Assembly: GCA_049595035.1 (NCBI GenBank)
Contig: JBMYKD010000024.1
Location: 1-27,486, forward strand
DNA length: 27,486 nucleotides
Source of the DNA: UBA12202 sp049595035
GTDB taxonomy: Bacteria; Pseudomonadota; Alphaproteobacteria; Puniceispirillales; UBA1172
Direction: 5' to 3'
Shown: positions 6,424-14,170 of the stretch, piece after piece
Numbering within the stretch: the stretch's first letter is position 1
Layout of the letters: every line of letters starts with the position of its first letter
Notes under the pieces: model-generated
Database searches by the model: none
What the model was told of the DNA's origin: nothing
What the model saw: the letters and a program-made list of their open reading frames with translations, nothing else
Made by a program: the position numbers and the translations under genes

Positions 6424-7251
6424 GTGTCAGAATCTCCACAACCCGTCCCGATTTTTTCATTTGCCAATGGCGAACTTGGCCCTGTTGCCAGCCGCCTTAT
6501 CCGTAATCTTGAACGGGTAACAGGCCAGCCACGCATTAAGAAAATATATCTGGATTATGTTAATGATGACCGACCAGACCACCTGTTCTGGCAGGATGCT
6601 GTCGGGCGATTGAATATCAATGTTGATCTGAATTTTGACCCCGGGGCATATATCCCAGCCAAAGGCCGGTTGCTTGTTATTGCCAATCACCCATTCGGTG
6701 TTGTGGACGGGCTTATATTATGTTCTGAGTTATCAAAAATACGGTCAGATTATAAAATTATCACTCATGAAGTATTACGACAGGCGCCTGCGGTAATGCA
6801 TCAGATTCTGCCAATCAATTTTGCCGAAACTGCAGATGCCCTTGCCACGAACATGAATACCCGTAAAGAAGCCATGAAACAGCTCAAAGATGATGGTGCA
6901 CTTATTCTGTTTCCATCTGGTGCTATTTCTCTTGCCCCGCGCGTTATTGGCAAAGCCGAGGATGCGCAATGGAAAACCTTTGTCGCCAAACTGGCACAAA
7001 TCGAAGACACAACCATTCTGCCCGTATTTTTCAGTGGCCAGAACAGCATCAGCTATATGCTGGCACGAAAACTAAGCCAGACTCTGGGCTATTCGCTGAT
7101 GTTCAGGGAGATTTGCCGCATGATCGGCCAGCAGATTAAGGTGACCATCAGAAAACCTGTTCCCAATACGGTATTAGGCCAGTTTAATAACCGTAATGAT
7201 ATGACAGAATACTTGCGGAAGCTAACCTATGGTCATGTCACTGGTGAATAA
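6424..7251 (+). CDS. Lysophospholipid acyltransferase (PlsC-like) family protein
   Basis: The 275-aa protein contains the acyltransferase active-site block ANHPFGVVDG (H89, D95, the H-x5-D spacing found in the hemolysin/OlsA-like branch) and the substrate block ILFPSGAISL (residues 161-170), with a third block around TTILPVFFSGQNS. It would transfer an acyl chain to a lysophospholipid or a related lipid at the inner membrane; the acceptor cannot be named. The GTG at 6424 gives a natural MSESPQ start, though no clear ribosome site precedes it; a TTG at 6403 is also in frame. It ends one base before the stop of the opposing thiN gene, so the two are tail to tail with no terminator between. Family assignment is good. 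Confidence 0.82.
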   Translation: MSESPQPVPIFSFANGELGPVASRLIRNLERVTGQPRIKKIYLDYVNDDRPDHLFWQDAVGRLNINVDLNFDPGAYIPAKGRLLVIANHPFGVVDGLILCSELSKIRSDYKIITHEVLRQAPAVMHQILPINFAETADALATNMNTRKEAMKQLKDDGALILFPSGAISLAPRVIGKAEDAQWKTFVAKLAQIEDTTILPVFFSGQNSISYMLARKLSQTLGYSLMFREICRMIGQQIKVTIRKPVPNTVLGQFNNRNDMTEYLRKLTYGHVTGE

Positions 7252-7971
7252 TCAAGACCATTCTAGCCAGCTGTTATCATTTGTCATAGCCGCCGCCAGA
7301 TATGGCCAGTGGCGGCTGGAAATCATGATAAAATACCCCTTGCCACCAGCAGATGAAATCTGAACGGGCATTAAGCCTTTATCCGTTTGCGTGCTGACCC
7401 GGTTTGATGTTCCAATCAGCTGCCCTGCTTCCATGGATAATCCATTAAGCGGCCATTCCAGTCCTTTTGACATGGTAAAATGATGCCTTATCAGTGGCCA
7501 GACCGAAAATCGTTCGCCTGACGGAAGATATGCAGAAAAATCAGCCGAACAAAAAATCAACGCATCATGCTGACCAATGAGAATGACCGGAACCTGACTA
7601 CGGGCAATCGCATGTAATGCCGCCAGCGAATGATCAAAACGACGGCCAAGAAACCCAAAGCCAAGACATAATGGCACAGAAAGGCAGGATAAGGTTTTCT
7701 CAAGATCAGTGCTATCCTGTTCAGCCATATGGATCAGCCGGTCAGGTGGAAATTGCGCCATATCGCCGATGGAATCAAAATCACCAATGATATGATCAGG
7801 CATGACGCCCATTGTTGTGGCAGTATCCGCGCCGCTATCGGCGGCAATAAGCGGGAAATGACCGAGCAAAGGTGATAGCGCGGTTTTATCGACATGACTG
7901 CCACCAATGGCAATCACGGGCGAATGAAAGGATAAATTACCTTTGGTGGTAGGAGGTTGTCTATCAGTCAT
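7252..7971 (-). CDS. thiN: Thiamine pyrophosphokinase
   Basis: The 239-aa protein converts thiamine plus ATP to thiamine pyrophosphate (with AMP), the last step of the salvage pathway. Clear family motifs are IAADSGADTA (residues 42-51), PDHIIGDFDSI (58-68, the acidic Mg/ATP site), EQDSTDLEKTL (84-94) and GRRFDHSLAALHA (109-121), followed by the smaller C-terminal beta domain that binds thiamine (ISTSNRVST-like segment and a G-rich strand). Length is normal for bacterial TPK. The ATG at 7971 has no strong Shine-Dalgarno. It is a single gene between tRNA-Ala upstream and the opposing acyltransferase gene downstream. No TPP riboswitch was seen in its short leader. Function is well supported. 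Confidence 0.9.
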   Translation of the reverse strand: MTDRQPPTTKGNLSFHSPVIAIGGSHVDKTALSPLLGHFPLIAADSGADTATTMGVMPDHIIGDFDSIGDMAQFPPDRLIHMAEQDSTDLEKTLSCLSVPLCLGFGFLGRRFDHSLAALHAIARSQVPVILIGQHDALIFCSADFSAYLPSGERFSVWPLIRHHFTMSKGLEWPLNGLSMEAGQLIGTSNRVSTQTDKGLMPVQISSAGGKGYFIMISSRHWPYLAAAMTNDNSWLEWS

Positions 7972-7995
7972 GAATAGGACACTTGGCTATATCAG

Positions 7996-8023
7996 GTTAC
8001 CATGGGGTCAAGTTACCATGGGG
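7996..8023. repeat. 12-bp direct repeat upstream of thiN
   Basis: GTTACCATGGGG occurs at 7996-8007 and at 8012-8023, a 16-bp period, and contains the palindrome CCATGG. It lies just upstream of thiN on the minus strand, in the gap to tRNA-Ala. It may be a tandem protein-binding site or a chance duplication. Confidence 0.4.
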
Positions 8024-8092
8024 AAGGATGGTAATCATGTCAGCTGGTTATAAAAAAGCCGGTTTTGTCATATCTTTATCAAAATGATGGGT

Positions 8093-8168
<76 letters not shown>

Positions 8169-8225
8169 ATACCCATTGATTAGCCTATACCTACAATCTT
8201 AGTGTTGGTATTGGCAAGTTATTTT

Positions 8226-8588
8226 TCACTTTTCTTCATCTTCGTCAGAATCAAGAAAATCTTCTACAATGTCTGGATCACCGTCAAGATTTTCTTCTTC
8301 ATCATCAGATTTCGTGATGCTGATCAGACCGGTATCATCATCATCTACGGTGTCTTCAATGGCATCATCATCTACATCATCATCAATATCATCGTCATTA
8401 TCAATGACGATTTCAGCAGACTGTGCTTCGGGCTTTGCCGTTGCTACCGGTTTAATCCGTCTGCTTTTCAGCAAAACTTCCGGGTCAAACCCCTCTCCGC
8501 ATGAAGGGCATACAATTTTATCCTTGTTGAAATCATAATATTTAGTGCCACAGGACTGGCAGGTTCTTTTTGTACCAAGCGACGTCAT
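8226..8588 (-). CDS. TIGR02300 family zinc-ribbon protein with acidic tail
   Basis: The 120-aa protein has two CxxC pairs (C10/C13 and C27/C30) flanking YYDFNKDKIVCPSCG, the signature of the alphaproteobacterial TIGR02300 ('FYDLN acid') family, probably a zinc ribbon. After a basic segment (KSRRIKP) the last 60 residues are almost wholly Asp/Glu. The function of the family is not known. GAGGAAG precedes the ATG at good distance. Its place next to tRNA-Ala and divergent from aroA is a conserved neighbourhood in alphaproteobacteria, from memory. The Asp-rich tail makes a GAT/ATC-repetitive DNA stretch, which is coding composition and not a separate repeat. Confidence 0.9.
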   Translation of the reverse strand: MTSLGTKRTCQSCGTKYYDFNKDKIVCPSCGEGFDPEVLLKSRRIKPVATAKPEAQSAEIVIDNDDDIDDDVDDDAIEDTVDDDDTGLISITKSDDEEENLDGDPDIVEDFLDSDEDEEK

Positions 8589-8634
8589 TATACTTCCTCA
8601 ATCATGTTCACATCTTTGCAAGGCATTTCACTTA

Positions 8635-8680
8635 AAAATCCCTCTAGGTCAATAAAAAAACTGACCTAGAGGTGGATTTT
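8635..8680. repeat. Long hairpin between divergent genes (attenuator-like)
   Basis: CCTCTAGGTCA (8641-8651) and TGACCTAGAGG (8662-8672) form a perfect 11-bp stem around an A-rich 10-nt loop. The stem is extended by AAAATC (8635-8640) / GATTTT (8675-8680) past a 2-nt bulge. It looks like a bidirectional terminator, but both neighbours start away from it, so it may shield the two promoters or act in a leader. Confidence 0.6.
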
Positions 8681-8689
8681 CGCTATATC

Positions 8690-8704
8690 CTTGCATTATG
8701 CAAG
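8690..8704. promoter_or_regulatory. Palindrome upstream of aroA, candidate operator
   Basis: CTTGCAT-T-ATGCAAG is a perfect 7-bp inverted repeat with a single central base, lying 78 bp before the aroA start. ATGCAA recurs at 8713-8718. A small CCGCT/AGCGG hairpin at 8732-8744 follows in the probable leader. Regulator unknown. Confidence 0.35.
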
Positions 8705-8781
8705 TTCAAACCATGCAAAAAATGATAAAAACCGCTACAAGCGGATCAGTCATAAGGCTAAAATGAGAGGATAGTACATTT

Positions 8782-10140
8782 ATGACGCAACTCACTGCTA
8801 GCGCCTCGGTATCTCTTGATGGCAAGATCATCTGCCCCGGCGATAAATCTGTATCGCACCGGTCACTGATATTCGGGGCACTTGCTAAAGGCAAAACCCG
8901 TATCACAGGATTGCTGACAGGCGATGATGTGCTTTCAACCGCTTCTGCCTTGCGGCAACTGGGGGTGACCATCACCCAACCTCAAAAAAATGATCATGGT
9001 CAGTTTGTAGCAACCGTCACCGGTGTCGGGCTTGGGGCCTTTTCAGAACCAAGCCAGCCACTAGATCTGGGCAATTCCGGAACTGGCGCAAGATTGCTGA
9101 TGGGGGTGATAGCTGGTTCCGGAATTACCGCAGTCTTTACTGGTGATGCCTCCCTTTCCAGCCGGCCAATGCAACGCATTATGACTCCGCTTGGCCGAAT
9201 GGGAGCCACATTCACAGCGCGTGATAATGACAAATTGCCCCTTACAGCAAAAGGCATAAGCCAGCCACTCTGCCTTGACTGGCAGAGTTCTGTTGCCTCT
9301 GCACAGGTAAAATCTGCCATTTTGCTTGCTGGATTAACAGCACGCGGCAAAACCAGTGTTACAGAACCCGTGGCATCCCGCGATCATACCGAGCGGATGT
9401 TACGTCATTTCGGTGTTGACGTTACCACAACAACCCATAACGATAACAGCTATACAGCCAGTATAATGGGAGAAGCTAGCCTGACCGCCGCTGATATTAT
9501 TGTCCCATCTGATCCATCATCTGCTGCTTTTCCCGTGGTGGCTGCCCTGATCACAAAGAACAGTGCCATTACTGTCACTGGTATCAGCATCAACCCCTAC
9601 CGTTTTGGATTATATCAGACACTGATGGATATGGGCGGTGATATTTCTATTACCAATGAACGCATAGAAGGTGGTGAGCCGGTGGCCGACCTGATCTGCC
9701 GATCCTCACAGCTTAGGGGAATAACCGTTCCAGCTAGCCGAGCGGCATCAATGATTGATGAATATCCGATACTAGCCGTGGCCGCCGCCTATGCTTCGGG
9801 GGAAACTCATATGCCCGGAATCGAAGAATTAAGAGTCAAGGAAACAGACCGTATCGCCCTGATGGAAGATAGCTTGAAACGCGGTGGAGTAGATATTACC
9901 AGCACACATGACAGCATGACCGTTATCGGTGCCACCGAACATAAGGGCGGTATGGCCGTTGATGCCCAGCATGATCACCGCATTGCTATGTCATGCCTCA
10001 TTTTTGGCCTTGCCAGTGATCAGCCGGTGACTGTTTCCGGATGTGAAACCATAAATACAAGCTTTCCGGGCTTTGATGATCTGATGCAATCCATCGGTGC
10101 ACATATCCAAAGCACAGACAACAATAAGGAAAACGCATGA
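8782..10140 (+). CDS. aroA: 3-phosphoshikimate 1-carboxyvinyltransferase (EPSP synthase)
   Basis: The 452-aa enzyme joins shikimate-3-phosphate and phosphoenolpyruvate in the shikimate pathway, feeding the trp genes downstream in this window. Motifs: PGDKSVSHRSLIFGALAKG (K22, S23, R27 substrate contacts), LGNSGTGARLLMG (residues 97-108), ASAQVKSAILLAG, SRDHTERML, PSDPSSAAFPVVAAL, MIDEYPILAVAAA with the catalytic Asp, and LRVKETDRIALM near the C-terminus. Overall it resembles the alphaproteobacterial class II enzymes, but residue 100 is Gly as in ordinary enzymes. GAGAGGAT lies upstream of the ATG. The stop overlaps the cmk start as ATGA, so the two are translationally coupled. Confidence 0.96.
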   Translation: MTQLTASASVSLDGKIICPGDKSVSHRSLIFGALAKGKTRITGLLTGDDVLSTASALRQLGVTITQPQKNDHGQFVATVTGVGLGAFSEPSQPLDLGNSGTGARLLMGVIAGSGITAVFTGDASLSSRPMQRIMTPLGRMGATFTARDNDKLPLTAKGISQPLCLDWQSSVASAQVKSAILLAGLTARGKTSVTEPVASRDHTERMLRHFGVDVTTTTHNDNSYTASIMGEASLTAADIIVPSDPSSAAFPVVAALITKNSAITVTGISINPYRFGLYQTLMDMGGDISITNERIEGGEPVADLICRSSQLRGITVPASRAASMIDEYPILAVAAAYASGETHMPGIEELRVKETDRIALMEDSLKRGGVDITSTHDSMTVIGATEHKGGMAVDAQHDHRIAMSCLIFGLASDQPVTVSGCETINTSFPGFDDLMQSIGAHIQSTDNNKENA

Positions 10141-10763
10141 TCATCGCCGTTGATGGTACTGCTGCATCAGGGAAAGGCACACTGGCCAAACGGCTAGCAG
10201 AACATTTTCATCTGGCATATCTTGATACTGGGGCCTTATATCGCGGGGTGGCCCTGCGGGTGCTAAGGTTAGGTTTATCCGGGGATGATGCGCTGACCCA
10301 TGCCGCAAATGAAGCTGGCAAATTAACACCAGATGATCTGAATGATCCGGATTTGCGCCTTGAAGTCACTTCAGCCATGGCTTCACGCGTGGCCAGTATT
10401 CCGGCTGTCAGGCAGGCCTTGCAGGCATATCAGCGGGCTTTTGCAAAAACGCCACCAGATGACGCCATTGGCGCCGTTCTTGATGGACGTGATATAGGTA
10501 CGGTTATCCTTCCAGACGCCGATATAAAGTTCTTTTGTGACGCTGATATAGAGATTCGTGCCAAAAGACGTCATAAAGAGTTGATTTCTCGTGGCGAAAC
10601 GGCTACATATGCCGACATTCTTGCCGGAATTGGGGATAGGGACAAACGCGACATGGAACGTCCGGTTGCACCACTCATACCAGCAGAAGATGCCATCCGG
10701 ATTGATACGGGCAAATACTCGATTGATCAGATGGTGGAACAGGCCATAACATTTATTGTTTAA
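10137..10763 (+). CDS. cmk: Cytidylate kinase
   Basis: The 208-aa protein phosphorylates CMP and dCMP using ATP in pyrimidine nucleotide recycling. It starts with the P-loop AVDGTAASGKGTLAKRLAE, followed by the NMP-binding LAYLDTGALYRGVALRV, the DGRDIGTVILPDADIKFF segment (family motif DGRDIGTVVFP) and the LID arginines in RAKRRHKEL and DRDKRDMERPVAPL. Length fits the family (205-230 aa). The ATGA overlap with aroA implies co-translation. The following rpsA gene is separated by 174 bp that hold a hairpin, so the order aroA-cmk-rpsA is conserved but rpsA probably has its own promoter. Confidence 0.96.
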   Translation: MIIAVDGTAASGKGTLAKRLAEHFHLAYLDTGALYRGVALRVLRLGLSGDDALTHAANEAGKLTPDDLNDPDLRLEVTSAMASRVASIPAVRQALQAYQRAFAKTPPDDAIGAVLDGRDIGTVILPDADIKFFCDADIEIRAKRRHKELISRGETATYADILAGIGDRDKRDMERPVAPLIPAEDAIRIDTGKYSIDQMVEQAITFIV

Positions 10764-10779
10764 CCTGAATAAATAGCCG

Positions 10780-10803
10780 CCAGCATAATTAGGGCTATGC
10801 TGG
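10780..10803. repeat. Hairpin in the cmk-rpsA gap
   Basis: CCAGCATA (10780-10787) and TATGCTGG (10796-10803) form an 8-bp stem with an 8-nt loop just after the cmk stop. No T-run follows, so it is not a classical terminator; it may limit readthrough or stabilise the cmk mRNA end. The remaining gap up to 10937 shows no clear promoter by eye. Confidence 0.4.
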
Positions 10804-10937
10804 TATATGTAACTTAACCAAGTGGCTGGAAACCATCTTGTGACCTGTGACGACCCTTTGCCTTAACCCGTCATAGTTATCCCATCCAGCCGGGATCTGG
10901 TTTGACCAGTTGTCATAAGATTTAACGGAGATCACAT

Positions 10938-12665
10938 TTGTCAACACCTAACACAGGCCTAGAACAGGCCATGAGCGAAAACTTTGCCGATCTTCTGGCA
11001 GAGAGCTTTAACGAAGACATGAATATCGAAGGCAGTGTTGTTTTAGGAACTGTCATTACAGTCGAAAAAGAGGCCGTCATTGTTGATGTCGGCTTGAAAT
11101 CCGAAGGTCGGGTTTCGATTAAGGAATTTATGGCACCGGGGCAGGATGTCAGCGTAAATATCGGCGATCAGGTTGAAGTTTATGTTGAACGTCTCGAAGA
11201 TCGCAATGGTCAGGCTCTATTAAGCCGTGATAAAGCGCGCCGTGAAGAAGCTTGGGCGGCGCTTGAAACCGCACATAACAATCAGGAACGTGTAACTGGT
11301 GTTATCTTTGGCAAGGTCAAAGGCGGCTTCACTGTTGATCTGGATGGGGCAACAGCTTTCTTACCAGGTAGCCAGGTGGATATTCGCCCCGTTCGGGATT
11401 TAGGCCCATTAATGGGAACACCGCAACCATTTCAGATTCTTAAAATCGACCGCAAGCGTGGCAATATTGTTGTATCACGTCGTGCTGTTCTGGAAGAATC
11501 CCGCGCAGAAGCCAGATCAGAGCTTGTTTCCAACCTGTCCGAAGGTCAGGTGCTTTCAGGTATCGTCAAGAACCTGACAGAATACGGTGCCTTTGTTGAT
11601 CTGGGCGGCGTTGATGGCCTGCTGCATGTCACTGATATTGCATGGCGGCGTATTAATCACCCATCCGAAGTTCTATCAGTAGGTGAAAGCGTTGAAGTTA
11701 AGGTTATCCGTTTTAATACCGATACCCAGCGCATCTCACTTGGTATGAAACAGCTTCAGGAAGACCCATGGGAAGCCGCGAAAGCCAATTTCACTATTGG
11801 CACCATTGTCAAAGGCCGTGTCACCAATATAACAGACTACGGTGCTTTCATTGAATTGGCTGATGGCGTTGAAGGTCTTGTCCATGTTTCAGAAATGAGC
11901 TGGACCAAGAAAAATGTTCATCCGGGCAAAATCGTATCATCCAGTCAGGAAGTCGATGTCATGGTTCTTGATATTGATATGGAAAAGCGTCGGATTTCGC
12001 TTGGTATCAAGCAATGTGTTGCCAATCCTTGGGAAAACTTTGCCAATACCGTAAAGGCTGGTGATGAAATTGAAGGTGAGATTCGCAATATCACCGAATT
12101 CGGACTGTTTATCGGTCTGAATGATGATATTGACGGACTTGTTCATCTTACGGATATCTCATGGGATGTTCAGGGTGATGAAGCCATTCATTCTTACAAA
12201 AAGGGCGATAGCGTCAAAGCTAAGGTGCTTGAAGTTGATGTTGATAAAGAACGTGTATCACTTGGCATCAAACAGCTTACCGAAGATACTGTGGGCGAAA
12301 CACTGGCCAATATCAAGAAAGGCGATATTGTCACCTGTACCATTTCCAAAGTCACCGATGGCGGGCTGGAAGTCAGCGTTAGCGATAACGTGACAGGGTT
12401 TATCCGCCGTAGTGATCTATCACGTGATCGCGATGAACAACGCCCTGAACGATTTGCTGTTGATGAAAAAGTTGACGCTCAGGTAACCATGGTGGATGGC
12501 AAGGCACGCAAGTTGTCGCTATCTATCAAGGCGCGTGAAATGACCGAAGAAAAGAAAGCAATGGCTGATTATGGATCATCTGATTCTGGTGCCAGCCTCG
12601 GTGATATTCTTGGTGCCGCACTGGCCAAGCGCAACACATCATCAAGTGAGGGTGATGACAGCTAA
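10938..12665 (+). CDS. rpsA: 30S ribosomal protein S1
   Basis: The 575-aa protein binds mRNA on the 30S subunit and helps to load messages with weak Shine-Dalgarno sequences. Six S1 (OB-fold) domains can be followed at about residues 31-96, 115-182, 200-269, 285-356, 372-443 and 458-525; repeats 3-5 have the clear GAFVDLG/GAFIELA, GLLHVTDI/GLVHVSEM and RISLGMKQ/RISLGIKQ pattern. A charged C-terminus rich in Ser and Glu ends the protein. The start is a TTG at 10938 with GGAG 8 nt upstream; ATG at 10971 (MSENFADLLAESF) is the alternative and closer to the usual N-terminus. A strong terminator at 12696 closes the unit. Confidence 0.97.
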   Translation: MSTPNTGLEQAMSENFADLLAESFNEDMNIEGSVVLGTVITVEKEAVIVDVGLKSEGRVSIKEFMAPGQDVSVNIGDQVEVYVERLEDRNGQALLSRDKARREEAWAALETAHNNQERVTGVIFGKVKGGFTVDLDGATAFLPGSQVDIRPVRDLGPLMGTPQPFQILKIDRKRGNIVVSRRAVLEESRAEARSELVSNLSEGQVLSGIVKNLTEYGAFVDLGGVDGLLHVTDIAWRRINHPSEVLSVGESVEVKVIRFNTDTQRISLGMKQLQEDPWEAAKANFTIGTIVKGRVTNITDYGAFIELADGVEGLVHVSEMSWTKKNVHPGKIVSSSQEVDVMVLDIDMEKRRISLGIKQCVANPWENFANTVKAGDEIEGEIRNITEFGLFIGLNDDIDGLVHLTDISWDVQGDEAIHSYKKGDSVKAKVLEVDVDKERVSLGIKQLTEDTVGETLANIKKGDIVTCTISKVTDGGLEVSVSDNVTGFIRRSDLSRDRDEQRPERFAVDEKVDAQVTMVDGKARKLSLSIKAREMTEEKKAMADYGSSDSGASLGDILGAALAKRNTSSSEGDDS

Positions 12666-12695
12666 CACGCTTCATCAATCACGCTAAAATTTATC

Positions 12696-12732
12696 AAAAG
12701 TGACCCTTCAATGCTGGAGGGTCACTTTTTTT
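12696..12732 (+). terminator. Rho-independent terminator after rpsA
   Basis: AAAAGTGACCCT (12696-12707) pairs perfectly with AGGGTCACTTTT (12718-12729), and a run of seven T (12726-12732) ends the structure. It lies 30 bp after the rpsA stop and before the ihfB promoter. Confidence 0.92.
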
Positions 12733-12773
12733 CGATCTGTTTTCATTATTATGGCAACAACGGATTGAAAGCG

Positions 12774-12802
12774 TTGACAAATTTATAAAGCATCTGCATA
12801 GT
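12774..12802 (+). promoter_or_regulatory. Promoter of ihfB
   Basis: Perfect -35 TTGACA at 12774-12779, then 17 bp, then CATAGT at 12797-12802 as -10 (4 of 6). The predicted start site is near 12809, giving a very short leader before the ATG at 12823. It lies between the rpsA terminator and ihfB. Confidence 0.6.
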
Positions 12803-12822
12803 TATGACCTTAAGAGGTGGAC

Positions 12823-13104
12823 ATGACTAAATCTGAACTGATTTTACGTTTAGCTGAACTTAACCCCAATCTGTATCATAGGGACGTTGAACGCATCGTT
12901 AATTGTTTTTTTGATTCTATTACTGACGCTCTAGCTGAAGGAAAACGGGTAGAATTACGCGGATTTGGTGCTTTTTCCGTCCGTCATCGTGACGCTCGCC
13001 AAGGGCGCAATCCTCGAACGGGTGAATCCGTAGACGTTAACGAAAAGAAAGTGCCATTTTTCAAAATGGGCAAGTCCATGCTGGAACGTCTCAATCAGTC
13101 ATAA
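12823..13104 (+). CDS. ihfB: Integration host factor subunit beta
   Basis: This 93-aa DNA-bending protein pairs with IhfA. It shows the HU/IHF fold: helices MTKSELILRLAELNP and DVERIVNCFFDSITDALAEGKRVELRGFGAFSV, then the DNA-inserting arm RQGRNPRTGESVDVNEKKVPFFKMGKSMLERLN with the intercalating proline in GRNPRTG. YHRDVERIV and RVELRGFGAF point to the beta subunit rather than HU. Chosen start: ATG 12823 with AGAGG 5-8 nt upstream; a GTG two codons before it is unlikely. It follows rpsA, the usual place for ihfB in proteobacteria, with its own promoter. Confidence 0.95.
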   Translation: MTKSELILRLAELNPNLYHRDVERIVNCFFDSITDALAEGKRVELRGFGAFSVRHRDARQGRNPRTGESVDVNEKKVPFFKMGKSMLERLNQS

Positions 13105-13156
13105 GCCACGACAACGTTGAACCCCTGTTTTGATAGGGCAATGGCAGAGTAACATT

Positions 13157-13513
13157 ATGCATGTCCTGAAAACAATTTTGGGCTGGCTTCTGGGCTTTGT
13201 GCTTCTTGCGCTAGTCACAAATATTTCTATATCTAACAATCATGATACGGCTATTTACTTATGGCCGTATGAAGAATTGGCTATGTTACCTTTATGGATG
13301 ATTGTACTGGGATCATTTTCGGCAGGGCTGATCATAGGCGGGATGATATTATGGCCAAAACTATTGATGAGCCGACTGCGGATTCATCAGGGTAGGCGCC
13401 GCATTCAACGTCTGGAATCAGAACTTGCCGATGTGACAGACATTTTTGATGAAACCGATAAAAACGGCGATCAAACATCTCTCATCCCCATGAAAGACAA
13501 AAGCAATGATTGA
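13157..13513 (+). CDS. lapA: LapA-domain (DUF1049) inner membrane protein
   Basis: The 118-aa protein has two membrane helices (about residues 4-24 and 46-66) joined by a short loop with NNHDTAIYLWPYEELAMLPLW, followed by a basic turn and a coiled-coil-like helix (RIHQGRRRIQRLESELADV). This is the LapA layout. In Escherichia coli LapA is linked to lipopolysaccharide assembly and LpxC control together with LapB; no lapB is nearby, so the role here is by analogy. Start ATG 13157 is preferred over a TTG at 13130 because it starts right at the first helix. Its last 8 bases overlap trpF (ATGATTGA), so the two are coupled. The ihfB-lapA-trpF order is common in alphaproteobacteria. Confidence 0.82.
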   Translation: MHVLKTILGWLLGFVLLALVTNISISNNHDTAIYLWPYEELAMLPLWMIVLGSFSAGLIIGGMILWPKLLMSRLRIHQGRRRIQRLESELADVTDIFDETDKNGDQTSLIPMKDKSND

Positions 13514-14153
13514 TTGCAAGATTTGTGGCCTTGCTAATCTGTCTGATCTGGAACAGGCCAATGCCGCCGGCGCTAGATGGGGTGGTTTTGTTTTCTACCC
13601 TAAATCCCCACGTCATATAGCATTGTCAGATGCGGCAGATATCGCAACAGCGGCAGATCAGGCCGAGTTTGATATTATGCGGGTGGCTTTGGTTGTTAAT
13701 GCCGACAATGATATGCTGGATGCCATTGTCAGCGCTCTTAACCCCGGCATGATACAATGCCATGGAAAAGAAAGCCCTGACCGTATTTCTGCCATCAAAT
13801 CGCGCTATCAACGCCCTGTGATGAAAGCGTTTCGGGTTGCTAATCTATTGGATATTCAGGATGCCCTGCGCTATGATGATATCGCTGATTGGATGTTATT
13901 TGATTCCGCCCCGGTGGATGCGGCTTTACCGGGTGGAACAGGACATAGTTTTGACTGGACGTTGATGCGATCCTATAAAGGCAAGACGCCTTGGTTGCTC
14001 GCGGGTGGTCTGAAAGCAAATACCATCTTTGACGCAGTAGCGGCAAGCGGGGCAAAATATCTTGATGTGTCATCAGGAGTAGAAATATCCCCCGGTGTAA
14101 AAGACCATGACGCCATAAGGACATTTGTTGAAACGGCTAAACAGGCTGGATAG
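13506..14153 (+). CDS. trpF: Phosphoribosylanthranilate isomerase
   Basis: The 215-aa TIM-barrel enzyme performs the third step of tryptophan synthesis. The catalytic cysteine is C7 in CKICGL and the catalytic aspartate is D133 in LFDSAP; the phosphate-binding part is GGTGHSFDW (143-151) with LLAGGLKANT (164-173) and LDVSSGVEISPGVKD (186-200). Length is typical. ATG 13506 lies inside the end of lapA. TrpF is a stand-alone protein and not fused to TrpC, as in other alphaproteobacteria, where trpF-trpB-trpA are separate from trpE/trpGDC. It is followed after 17 bp by trpB. Confidence 0.96.
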   Translation: MIDCKICGLANLSDLEQANAAGARWGGFVFYPKSPRHIALSDAADIATAADQAEFDIMRVALVVNADNDMLDAIVSALNPGMIQCHGKESPDRISAIKSRYQRPVMKAFRVANLLDIQDALRYDDIADWMLFDSAPVDAALPGGTGHSFDWTLMRSYKGKTPWLLAGGLKANTIFDAVAASGAKYLDVSSGVEISPGVKDHDAIRTFVETAKQAG

Positions 14154-14170
14154 AAGGATAGTAAGTTATT

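Noticed and set aside
8202..8588. Open frames on + over the acidic tail of the TIGR02300 gene (Ser-rich or Ile/Phe-rich translations)
   Set aside because: They are by-products of the Asp-rich, GAT-repeated coding sequence on the minus strand; the zinc-ribbon protein has a good binding site and known family motifs.
9070..9100. CP4-like tolerant EPSP synthase variant
   Set aside because: The protein resembles class II enzymes, but residue 100 is Gly as in ordinary enzymes, so there is no sign of the Ala substitution.
10780..10803. Terminator after cmk
   Set aside because: The hairpin is real but not followed by a T-run; listed only as a hairpin.
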